Positions 1 to 6,940 of a stretch of DNA of 12,126 bases are shown here, in pieces. A program made the position numbers and the translations under genes. The stretch comes from JAXGPP01 sp964436865 (GTDB lineage Bacteria > Planctomycetota > Planctomycetia > Pirellulales > Thermoguttaceae). Within the stretch, counting starts at the first letter, position 1. Each line of letters opens with the position of its first letter. Where the stretch lies: the NCBI GenBank assembly GCA_964436865.1, contig CAYTFK010000218.1, forward strand, positions 1 to 12,126, given 5' to 3'. The notes beneath the pieces are model-generated. The model was not told the DNA's origin. It ran no database searches and saw only the letters and a program-made list of their open reading frames with translations.

Positions 1-1
1 C

Positions 2-748
2 CTGCTGGCAACCAAGTCGCGCTCTGGCGCAATGCGGAGCGTTCTGGCGCATATCTCGCGGCTTGTGAAAGGCCATCCCGACTGTGAACTGCACCTGGTC
101 GGCCACAGTGCGGGTGCGGTGCTGCACGCGCCGGTGGTCCAGTTGCTTACGTCGGCCGGCAAGATCAAGGGCGGCCCCCTCAACGGTGAAAAGGGTCTGG
201 GCCTGCGCGTGGCGTCGTGCACTCTGTGGGCGCCGGCCTGCACCGTCGAGTTGTTCAACGAGACCTATGTTCCGGCCGCGGAGAGCGGCGGCATCGACCG
301 CCTGTGCCTCTTCACCCTCACCGACCGGGCCGAGCAGGAGGACCATTGCAGCCAGATCTACAACAAGTCGCTCCTGTACCTGGTCTCCAACGCATTCGAG
401 AAAGTGCCGCGGATTCCACTCATCCGCCCCATCGGCGTGCCGCTCGTCGGCATGGAACGATTCATCCGCTCCGACAACCGGCTGAAGAAGTGGTTCAACG
501 GCCGCAAACGCCAGTGGGTACTGTCGCCCAACACCGCTGGCCCCGGCACACCCGGCCATTCGACCGCTCTGCACCACGGCGATTTCGACGACGACAGAGC
601 GACCCTGCTGGCAACGCTCGCACGGGTGCTGGGCAGACCTCTGCCGGCCACCGAAATGGACGTTCACCATTCAAAGGCTGCGCTGCACGACCGGCGCAAG
701 CGAATCGAGGAGGCCGTGGCCACCGGACCGGCACTGCCCGCCCGCTGA
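2..748 (+). CDS. Alpha/beta-hydrolase, 5'-truncated
   Basis: The reading frame is already open at base 2 and closes with TGA at 746-748, so this is the C-terminal part of a longer gene cut by the window edge. An ATG at 32 exists but has no Shine-Dalgarno in front and falls just before the core fold, so it is probably internal. The segment LHLVGHSAGAVLH contains a GxSxG nucleophile elbow (Ser codon 107-109) after a hydrophobic strand, which is the hallmark of serine alpha/beta-hydrolases. A late histidine in the HHGDFDDD segment (about 570-600) is a plausible catalytic His; the acid residue is not certain. No membrane segment is visible in the part seen. The substrate cannot be inferred; esterase or lipase-like activity is the family default. 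The following gene is 350 bp away and probably separately transcribed. Confidence 0.75.
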   Translation: MLATKSRSGAMRSVLAHISRLVKGHPDCELHLVGHSAGAVLHAPVVQLLTSAGKIKGGPLNGEKGLGLRVASCTLWAPACTVELFNETYVPAAESGGIDRLCLFTLTDRAEQEDHCSQIYNKSLLYLVSNAFEKVPRIPLIRPIGVPLVGMERFIRSDNRLKKWFNGRKRQWVLSPNTAGPGTPGHSTALHHGDFDDDRATLLATLARVLGRPLPATEMDVHHSKAALHDRRKRIEEAVATGPALPAR

Positions 749-862
749 CGAACGTTGCCGGGAGGCAGCACCCATCCGCCCGCAGTTGTCCTTTCTCGAC
801 CAGTCAATCTCGGGCCGCTGGTAACGGTTGGACCAGTGGTATCACTGCTCGTGCGCAGAATG

Positions 863-892
863 CCCGGCTGGAGCCGATTGACCGGGGTTTTT
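863..892 (+). terminator. Possible Rho-independent terminator
   Basis: CCCGG at 863-867 can pair with CCGGG at 882-886, followed by G and a run of five T (888-892). An alternative inner stem CGGCT/AGCCG lies in the same place. The main stem is only 5 bp with a 14-nt loop, so the call is weak. Its position, 115 bp after the alpha/beta-hydrolase stop and before the next gene's leader, suits a terminator. Confidence 0.35.
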
Positions 893-914
893 ATTCCTTC
901 ACTCTCTCGAGGCG

Positions 915-930
915 GCCATGTTAACATGGC
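915..930. promoter_or_regulatory. Perfect 16-bp palindrome, candidate operator
   Basis: GCCATGTTAACATGGC reads identically on both strands, with its centre between 922 and 923. It is AT-rich in the middle within a GC-rich genome and lies about 170 bp upstream of the surface-protein start at 1101. A spacer-free palindrome of this size is typical of a dimeric regulator site. No regulator can be named and no convincing -35/-10 pair was found beside it. Confidence 0.4.
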
Positions 931-1087
931 GATATGAGCCGCTGACAGGGCAGTCTCTTTGGGGCTAAAAGGCGGCTTTTCCAGGCACGGCGTTCACGAA
1001 GGGCAGTGCCGCCCCCGGGCGGAGCAGGTCGTTCCGGCGAGGGTCAACGTGGGCAGTTCTGTTGCTTTCCAATTGTGATCTTCTCCC

Positions 1088-1094
1088 GGGAGGA
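1088..1094 (+). promoter_or_regulatory. Shine-Dalgarno that fixes the start at 1101
   Basis: GGGAGGA lies 6 nt before the ATG at 1101. It favours this start over an in-frame TTG at 1062, which would put 13 unlikely residues before the conserved planctomycete N-terminal block. The site overlaps the palindrome CTCCCGGGAG (1083-1092), so it could be partly masked by folding. Confidence 0.75.
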
Positions 1095-1100
1095 TTGATC

Positions 1101-4100
1101 ATGCGGCGACGTTCTTTGGCGCTCGAACCATTGGAATCGCGATGCCTGATGTCGGCCACGGTGATGGAACATGGCGACATCGGCTATTTCCTCAACGCCA
1201 GCGCCGACCGCGTCGAGCGTTACGACATCCTCAACGAGCAGTGGCTCGCTCCCGTCGACCTCGAAGGCGACATCGGAACTCCCACCGTGCTGAACGTCGA
1301 CGACGACGGGCTATACGTGGCCTACGACAAGGTCGCCTATCGCTTTAAGCCCGACGGGACTGGGCGGACGCACCTGCTGAATGCCCAGTACAGGATACAG
1401 GCGATTCACACCGACGGCAATCTACTGTTCCTCAATCACACCTATGGCAACTACGCCCGTCTGATCAGCATCAATAAGACGACAAACACCGTCATCGATA
1501 CGATCGAAGACTACGGAGATACGATCTTTGGCTCCTCCATCGCGACGGATGTGAATCGCATCTTCGGACGCCGTCTGTACACGAGTCCAACCGACATCAC
1601 GTACCTGACGTATGACGATCGCGGGAACCTTGCCGATCAGGTCGGGAGCAGCATGTACCACGGGCACTATCCCACGGCATCGCAAACATGGGTGTTTCCC
1701 GATGGTACGAAGGTAGTCGACGACTCGGGAACGGTCTACCTCACCGGCGGTCTGACCTGGTCGAACAGTCTGGGCAGTCGGGTCGACGACCTCGACTTCC
1801 TCGGATCCGACTTTCCCGTGATCCTGAGCGGCAACACGCTGACGATCTACTCACCTGGCTTGTTGCCGGCGGGAAGCATCACGCTTGGCCACCGGCCGAC
1901 CAACATCTTCGTGAGCGACACAAGCGTGATCACGTTCACTCCTGACACCAGCCTGGAGTCCGGTTTTCGCCCGGATGTGGTGCCGTTGTCGGAGTTTCAG
2001 CCGGCAATGCCCGGGCAAGCCGTCGACCCGACCGGGCTGGCCTACATCCCGGACAAGCTCGAAGTAACGGCTGACGGGGTCGTGCTGCTGTTCAGCAAAT
2101 CGCAACAGAGCATCTTCCGTTGGGATCCGGCGAGCCAGAGCTACTTGACGACGATTCCTCTGGTGGGCGCTCCGGAATACATGGCCTATTCAGCGGAAAC
2201 CAATACCGTGTACCTGGCGTATGCGACCGGGCTGATCAGAAAAATCGACCTTGGTGCGCCAGCCCCGGTTGAATCCCCGTTTACGATCCTGCCCGCCAGA
2301 CCTACTGGCCTGTCGACCGCGGGGAAATACCTGTTTGCGGTCGATCCATCGGGATATGGGCCGACGCATTACACGTTCGGCCCGGATGGGACCCTCGTGG
2401 ATTCCGTCGACTGGAGCGAATATTCCCGAGAGTTCGTGTGGAGCGACGCGAACCAGAAGATGTACTTTTTCCGCGACGGAATCTCGCCGAACGATCTGCA
2501 CTGGGAAGAGATCGATGCGACTGGCAGCGCCTATGCGTCGGAACCGCCCGGCGGTATCGGCAACATCCGCGAGTCGCCGCTTCACACCAGTGACGGCTTC
2601 CTGCATCCGATCCGTGTGGCGCCCGACGGGAGCGTCGTGGTGTTGGGCTCGGGCGTGATCCACGACGCCCAAACGCTCGCGCGCAACACTCTGGCCCTGG
2701 CCAATGCGATCACCGACGCCACCTGGCTGGAAGGCGAACTGTACACGGTGAGAAACATTGCGGGCGTCGTGCAGTATCAGCATTGGGCGTTGCCGACTTA
2801 CGAGATGGACCGAGTCTTGCAGGTTCCCGGCACGGCCCACGCTCTGTTGACCGTGCCCGGCAACCGCCTGCTCGGGATCACGCTCGACTCGCAGGGCGTT
2901 CCCGCGTTCACCGTGATGGACCGCAATTTTTCCGTCGTCCCGCCGAATACGCCGATCCTGTTGGCCGGCGACGTGTCGGTCGCCGAAGGAGACGCCGGCG
3001 TGACTTCGCTTACGTTCGAGGTCGCGCTCTCCCAAGCGAGCGACCAAGAGGTCACCGTCGAATTCACGACCACCGACGGCACGGCCATTGCCGGGAGCGA
3101 TTATGAGGCTGCGTCCGGCACATTGACCTTTGCCCCCGGCGAGACGGTGAAGACGATCACCGTCGCCGTCCGCGCCGACGCAACGGTGGAACGCGACGAA
3201 ACGTTCTCGATCAATCTGAGCAGCCCAGCGAACGCCACCACGGGCCGCGACGTGATCACCGGCACGATCGCCAACGACGACCGCGCCACATTGGCGATCG
3301 ACGGTGTGACAGCCGTCGAGGGCGACTCCGAAACGACCGAGTTCCTGTTCACCGTGACGCTCGATCGTGACGTGGACTCACCCGTGAGCATCAGCTACTC
3401 GACGGTCAACGGCACGGCGACTACCGCCGACGGCGACTTTACGGCCGCGGCAGGCAAGCTCGAGTTCTCCGGCGCCGCGGGCGAGACGAAGACGATCGCG
3501 GTGCCGGTCAACGGCGACCTGAAGGCGGAGACGAACGAAACGTTTTCGGTCGTGCTCACCGGCCTGCAGGCGGCCGGGCGCAACGTGGCCGTCGCCCGCG
3601 CGCGGGCCGCCGGCACGATCACCAACGACGATCACGGCGCCCAGTTGCTTCCCGACGGAACGCTGCTGGTGACCGGCAGCGACACCCGCGACGACGTCAT
3701 CGCGATGTCCGTCGACAGTCGCGGTCGAATCCGGATGGTGTACGACGGTCAGCCGTCGGTGCTGTTCTCGGGTGTTAGGCGCATCGTCGTCCACGGCGAG
3801 GGCGGCAACGACACCGTCACCGTCGGCGCTGCCGTTCCGGTCCCGGCTTTCCTTTACGGCGGCGACGGCGATGACATCCTCAGCGGTGGCCTTGGTCCCG
3901 ACGTGATGTCCGGCGGCGTAGGATCGGACGTTCTCCGCGGTGGCCGCGGCAATGATCGGCTCTACGGCGGCGAGGGGGACGACGTCCTCTACGGCGACTG
4001 GGGGATCGACATGCTTGTTGGCGATGCTGGGAACGACCTGCTCATCGGCGGCCTGCACAAGGACAAGCTGAGGGGTGGAGCGGGCGACGACATCCTCATC

Positions 4101-4382
4101 GGCGGGACCACCACTTACGACGACAACGCCGCCGCCCTGGCAGCGATCATGAGCGAGTGGACCTCCGGCGGATGGTTCAAGGTGCGGACCAGGCGGCTTG
4201 ACGCTGGCCTGGACGCCCCGACCGCTGGACTGGTGCGCCTCAAGCGCAGCGTCACCGCGGGCGACGGTCTGACGGTGCTCGACGATAGTGTTCGCGACGT
4301 GCTCTACGGCAACCAGGGCAACGACTGGTTCCTCCACTTCGCCGATAAGGTCGCCGACGCCGCTGCCGTTGATCGGACGTAG
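1101..4382 (+). CDS. Large planctomycete extracellular Calx-beta/RTX protein
   Basis: A 1093-residue protein, probably exported and calcium-binding. Residues 8-19 are LEPLESRCLMSA, the N-terminal signature of planctomycete extracellular proteins (Planc_extracel); there is no ordinary Sec signal with a long hydrophobic core. Residues about 20-610 look like beta-propeller blades, with repeated short strands such as DDGLYVAYDKV and AETNTVYLAYATG. Two Calx-beta domains follow at about 615-727 and 729-844, each with a VAEGD or AVEGD opening, a DGTA or NGTA turn and a terminal NDD. RTX-type nonapeptides (GGxGDDxLxGG) run over about 919-1003. The last 90 residues end in a GNQGNDWFL block and a DKV tail of the kind seen in such proteins. 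A surface adhesin or matrix role is inferred; no catalytic motif is visible. The start is supported by GGGAGGA 6 nt upstream. It appears monocistronic. Confidence 0.85.
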   Translation: MRRRSLALEPLESRCLMSATVMEHGDIGYFLNASADRVERYDILNEQWLAPVDLEGDIGTPTVLNVDDDGLYVAYDKVAYRFKPDGTGRTHLLNAQYRIQAIHTDGNLLFLNHTYGNYARLISINKTTNTVIDTIEDYGDTIFGSSIATDVNRIFGRRLYTSPTDITYLTYDDRGNLADQVGSSMYHGHYPTASQTWVFPDGTKVVDDSGTVYLTGGLTWSNSLGSRVDDLDFLGSDFPVILSGNTLTIYSPGLLPAGSITLGHRPTNIFVSDTSVITFTPDTSLESGFRPDVVPLSEFQPAMPGQAVDPTGLAYIPDKLEVTADGVVLLFSKSQQSIFRWDPASQSYLTTIPLVGAPEYMAYSAETNTVYLAYATGLIRKIDLGAPAPVESPFTILPARPTGLSTAGKYLFAVDPSGYGPTHYTFGPDGTLVDSVDWSEYSREFVWSDANQKMYFFRDGISPNDLHWEEIDATGSAYASEPPGGIGNIRESPLHTSDGFLHPIRVAPDGSVVVLGSGVIHDAQTLARNTLALANAITDATWLEGELYTVRNIAGVVQYQHWALPTYEMDRVLQVPGTAHALLTVPGNRLLGITLDSQGVPAFTVMDRNFSVVPPNTPILLAGDVSVAEGDAGVTSLTFEVALSQASDQEVTVEFTTTDGTAIAGSDYEAASGTLTFAPGETVKTITVAVRADATVERDETFSINLSSPANATTGRDVITGTIANDDRATLAIDGVTAVEGDSETTEFLFTVTLDRDVDSPVSISYSTVNGTATTADGDFTAAAGKLEFSGAAGETKTIAVPVNGDLKAETNETFSVVLTGLQAAGRNVAVARARAAGTITNDDHGAQLLPDGTLLVTGSDTRDDVIAMSVDSRGRIRMVYDGQPSVLFSGVRRIVVHGEGGNDTVTVGAAVPVPAFLYGGDGDDILSGGLGPDVMSGGVGSDVLRGGRGNDRLYGGEGDDVLYGDWGIDMLVGDAGNDLLIGGLHKDKLRGGAGDDILIGGTTTYDDNAAALAAIMSEWTSGGWFKVRTRRLDAGLDAPTAGLVRLKRSVTAGDGLTVLDDSVRDVLYGNQGNDWFLHFADKVADAAAVDRT
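3855..4107 (+). repeat. RTX calcium-binding repeat block
   Basis: This coding repeat spans residues about 919-1003 of the surface protein. Successive units carry GGDGDDILSGG, GGRGNDRLYGG, GGEGDDVLYGD and GGAGDDILIGG, the hemolysin-type nonapeptide pattern GGxGxDxLx. Two units are degenerate (around GLGPDVMSGG and GLHKDKLRGG). The family forms a calcium-filled parallel beta-roll and often folds only outside the cell. Confidence 0.85.
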
Positions 4383-4438
4383 CGGCCGGCGCGAGTCCTG
4401 TCTTCCCCGAGCAGCCTGGCGATCCTTGCGCAGCGCGA

Positions 4439-4793
4439 CTACTTCTCTCGCACCTGGATCGGGCCGTCCTGGGTGAGCCGCGACTGGCCGAGGCCGGCGT
4501 ACGCCGCGTCGGGATAGACCCGCGAGGGGAGCAGGAAATCCTCGCACGAGCCGATCGCGCCCAGCCAGGGCAGATTTGACACGACTCCGCGGGGAGGTGG
4601 CTACGAGCGCCCTCGCTGCCTCGGACGCCGCGAAGAGTACCTGGCGGACCTCGGCCACGTTCAGATCCAGCGAGATCGGATCGGCGAATCGACCGCACTT
4701 CGTCGCGCCCGGCCAGTTCCTGGCTGCATCTTCCTCGCACTCACTCCCCCCGCAACCTTGGCCAATTGGGGTTCGTCGGTCAAGGAGGATTCG
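4439..4793 (-). pseudogene. Frameshifted gene remnant, unknown family
   Basis: The minus strand shows coding-like sequence in two frames that join. One frame, open from 4793 to about 4600, reads KCGRFADPISLDLN and then AEVRQVLFAASEAARA. A second, open from 4600 to a TAG at 4439-4441, reads LPWLGAIGSCEDFLLPSRVY and ends IQVREK. In both, third positions are mostly G or C, about 42 of 47 sampled codons in the last part, as in the real genes here. The first frame is stopped upstream by TAG at 4794-4796 and the second by TAG at 4601-4603, so at least one frameshift is needed and the N-terminus is missing. I do not recognise the family. It could be the decayed 3' end of a gene disrupted when its neighbours were rearranged. 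Chance coding-like composition is the alternative. Confidence 0.45.
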
Positions 4794-4798
4794 CTACC

Positions 4799-4957
4799 AT
4801 GCTCCCCCGGCGATGCCAGGGGCCTCGCGCCGCTAGCACTGCTGCCAGGGTGAGCCGCGTTGGAGCGGCCCAAACAATTCCCGTAGTGCAGCCGTTACCA
4901 CGACCGCAGATTTCGCCGAAGCGGTTGCACTGCAACGGGTTCTGCTCGAACCCCTAG
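4799..4957 (+). CDS. Small hypothetical ORF (52 aa) with strong RBS
   Basis: ATG at 4799 is preceded by AAGGAGGA at 4782-4789, one of the best Shine-Dalgarno matches in the window, with a 9-nt gap. The frame reads MLPRRCQGPRAASTAARVSR onward and ends at TAG 4955-4957. The product is basic, with three Cys and five Pro, no signal peptide and no recognised domain. It is in the same frame as the radical SAM gene, 18 nt before that gene's ATG, so it might be a leader peptide or a broken N-terminal extension. Composition is only weakly coding-like and it overlaps the minus-strand remnant's upstream end, so a spurious frame is quite possible. Confidence 0.3.
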   Translation: MLPRRCQGPRAASTAARVSRVGAAQTIPVVQPLPRPQISPKRLHCNGFCSNP

Positions 4958-4975
4958 ACTACGGAGCGATCGGCC

Positions 4976-6940
4976 ATGGAACTCCCGCGTCGTGCGCGTG
5001 GCGATGAATTGCTCAGGACCGGCGAGATGCTCGACATCCGGCGGCGGCTCCGTGAAATGGCCCCCCGGCACGACCTGGCAACGGTGGTCGCCTGCGCCTT
5101 CGATCACCGCACGCGGATGCTGCCTTTTCTCTATGCCGACATGACGATGGTCCCGGCCGGCGTCCGGGCGATCGGAGCGGCGATGGTCGACGCCGGCTTT
5201 CCCAAGACCCGGATTGTGCTCGGTCAGTGGAACCGCAACTTCCGGCCCTCGCAAATGCGGCTCGATGGGCGGATTCCCGACCTGTTCATGGTCTCGAGCA
5301 TGGTGCTCCACTCAGACCACTGCGACGCGCTAGTGGCCGATGCCTGCCGGATCGACCCGGCCCGGCGGCCGCTGGTGATCGTCGGCGGTCCCCGGGTGAT
5401 CTACGAGCCCTGGACCGTGTTCAGCGCCGATCCCGCCCGACCCGGAAGTGCCGATGTGGCAGTGACGGGCGAGGAGTACGTGCTCTTGAACCTGCTGGAG
5501 GTTCTGCTCTCGATCCGTTGCGGCAGCGAATCGATGCGATCGGCCTTCCTGCGGGCACGCGACTCGGGCGCGCTCGACGAAATCCCGGGCCTGGTCTACG
5601 CGCGGACCGATCGCCGCGGCCAGCCAGAAGAACTGGTCGATACGGGCATCCAGCGGCTGTTGGGCGACCTCGACGAACTGCCGCACCCGGTGCTCGGCTA
5701 CCGTTTGCTCGAAGCACCGAGCCGGGAAGCAACGCTCGCACCGGCGGCGATCCCCGCCGGCCGTGTCCGCCGCTACAATCAGGTGGCGTCGCTCGTACTC
5801 ACCCAGGGCTGCCGATTCAACTGCTCCTACTGTCCGATCCCGGCCTACAACCAGCGGCAACTCCGCGCCAAGAGCGGCGAACGGATCGCCGACGAGATCG
5901 GCCGCATCGGCTCGGAGTTCAACATCCGCATGGTGTTCGGAACCGATGACAACTTCCTTGCCGATCCGAAGCGGGCGATTGAGATCGCCGAGGCGCTGGC
6001 CAGCAAGGTTGATGCCGGCTCGCGCCCTCACTGCAAGGTTCGCTGGGGGACGGAAGCGACGATCCACGACACACTGAAGATGAAAGACCACCTGCCGCTG
6101 TTGCGGAGGTCCGGATTGTGCGGTTTGTGGCTAGGTGTGGAAGACATGTCGGGTGCATTGGTGAACAAGGGACAGAAGCGGGATAACACTGCCGAGGCAT
6201 TCCGCCTCATGCGCGCCAGCGGCATCTTCCCTATTCCCATGATGATGCACCACGACGCCCAGCCGCTCATCACTTGGCGCGATAATCGCGGGCTGATCAA
6301 CCAGTTGCGCCAACTGCGCAGGGCGGGAGCGGTGTACATGCAGGTTCTGATGCTCACGCCGGCGCCCGGATCGCGGTCGTGCGAGGAGACCTACGCTTCG
6401 GGAATGGTATTCAAGAGCGCCAACGGCGTGCCGGTGACCGCCCCCATGACCAGCGGCATGCACGTGATCGCCTCGGCTCATCGCCGGCCGTGGGGGCGGC
6501 AGCTCAATCTGCTGGCTGCCTATGGTTATTTCTTCAACCCGCTCCGGCTGTTGGCCGCGCTGGTGCGCTCGAAAACGCGGATTCCGCTCATCGACGCCGA
6601 GACCTGGCCGCCGCCGGTCGAGGGCCGGCCGGCCCCGGTCAAGTGGAGCCGTCGGCTGAAGCGCAAGCTCAGCGCCCATTGCGGCGACGCGGTGGTTCAG
6701 TTATTCGGTATGTGGGGGCTTGTGCTCACGCTGCGGCGGACCGTAGGCTGGACCTACCACCTCATGCGCGGCCATATCGAGCGCCACGCGGCGGTGCCCG
6801 GCAGCGAGATCCCCATCCGCGGCCATCGTGGCGCCGACGCCAGCCATGGCCTGCCGTGGGTCCCGCGACCCCACCTGCCGAGCCTGATTCAATGCGATAC
6901 GACCAAAGCCAATCGACAGTCGTCAGTCAAATCCGAATAG
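4976..6940 (+). CDS. B12-binding-type radical SAM protein, substrate unknown
   Basis: A 654-residue protein. The 4Fe-4S/SAM motif is CRFNCSYC (C279, C283, C286), the canonical CxxxCxxC, preceded by the strand ASLVLTQG. Residues about 40-190 resemble a Rossmann-like cobalamin-binding domain, with DLFMVSSM, a VIVGGPRVIYEP strand-turn and VAVTGEEY. The DxHxxG cobalamin motif is not visible, which is common in this subclass. The radical SAM barrel spans about 265-460, with a GTDDNF segment and WLGVEDMSG. The C-terminal part (about 480-610) has hydrophobic segments and resembles that of uncharacterised planctomycete homologues as I recall them. Members of the wider class methylate or rearrange unactivated carbons, but the substrate here is unknown. 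Start: ATG with GGAG at 4963-4966. The end overlaps the next gene by 49 bp, and the last 20 or so residues look like non-family tail. Confidence 0.85.
   Translation: MELPRRARGDELLRTGEMLDIRRRLREMAPRHDLATVVACAFDHRTRMLPFLYADMTMVPAGVRAIGAAMVDAGFPKTRIVLGQWNRNFRPSQMRLDGRIPDLFMVSSMVLHSDHCDALVADACRIDPARRPLVIVGGPRVIYEPWTVFSADPARPGSADVAVTGEEYVLLNLLEVLLSIRCGSESMRSAFLRARDSGALDEIPGLVYARTDRRGQPEELVDTGIQRLLGDLDELPHPVLGYRLLEAPSREATLAPAAIPAGRVRRYNQVASLVLTQGCRFNCSYCPIPAYNQRQLRAKSGERIADEIGRIGSEFNIRMVFGTDDNFLADPKRAIEIAEALASKVDAGSRPHCKVRWGTEATIHDTLKMKDHLPLLRRSGLCGLWLGVEDMSGALVNKGQKRDNTAEAFRLMRASGIFPIPMMMHHDAQPLITWRDNRGLINQLRQLRRAGAVYMQVLMLTPAPGSRSCEETYASGMVFKSANGVPVTAPMTSGMHVIASAHRRPWGRQLNLLAAYGYFFNPLRLLAALVRSKTRIPLIDAETWPPPVEGRPAPVKWSRRLKRKLSAHCGDAVVQLFGMWGLVLTLRRTVGWTYHLMRGHIERHAAVPGSEIPIRGHRGADASHGLPWVPRPHLPSLIQCDTTKANRQSSVKSE

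Larger units (their letters stand above)
749..1100 (+). other. Intergenic leader region, no gene
   Basis: This 352-bp gap has no frame with coding character. It contains the weak terminator at 863-892 and the palindrome at 915-930. It also contains a small hairpin, AAAAG/CTTTT, at 967-980 and a GC hairpin at 1009-1022 (CCGCC/GGCGG around CCCG). The two hairpins would lie in the 5' leader of the gene at 1101. The leader does not match a riboswitch class that I recognise. Confidence 0.5.
4383..4975. other. Gap with gene debris, no intact gene
   Basis: This 593-bp stretch lies between the surface-protein stop and the radical SAM start. It holds the minus-strand remnant (4439-4793) and the doubtful small frame (4799-4957). 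No strong hairpin-plus-T terminator follows the surface-protein gene. Overlapping 8-bp palindromes TTGGCCAA and CCAATTGG lie at 4758-4769. No clear promoter was found. Confidence 0.5.

Noticed and set aside
832..846. CAGTG-GTAT-CACTG hairpin
   Set aside because: A 5-bp stem without a T-run or conserved context is within chance expectation.
1062..1100. Upstream in-frame TTG start for the surface protein
   Set aside because: It has no Shine-Dalgarno and would place 13 residues before the conserved planctomycete N-terminal block; the ATG at 1101 has GGGAGGA 6 nt upstream.
2190..3047. 285-codon open frame on the minus strand inside the surface-protein gene
   Set aside because: It lies wholly within the plus-strand gene, is rich in Arg, His and Val as expected of an antisense shadow, and shows no domain or RBS.
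4576..4604. TTGACA with a 17-bp spacer as a promoter for the radical SAM gene
   Set aside because: The -10 position reads GGCTAC, a poor match, and the site lies within the minus-strand remnant nearly 400 bp from the gene.
3378..4658. Long open minus-strand frame opposite the RTX and Calx-beta region
   Set aside because: It mirrors codons of a strongly supported plus-strand gene; high GC at third positions keeps antisense frames open. Only its first 20 or so codons, beyond the surface-protein gene, look coding, and these are listed within the remnant.
4758..4769. Overlapping palindromes TTGGCCAA and CCAATTGG
   Set aside because: Eight-base palindromes are expected by chance at this length, and no second copy or promoter context was seen.
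6379..6891. Open frame joined upstream to the GH43-like protein
   Set aside because: It overlaps the radical SAM gene out of phase and has an Arg/Ala/Pro-rich shadow composition; the signal peptide places the true start at 6892.
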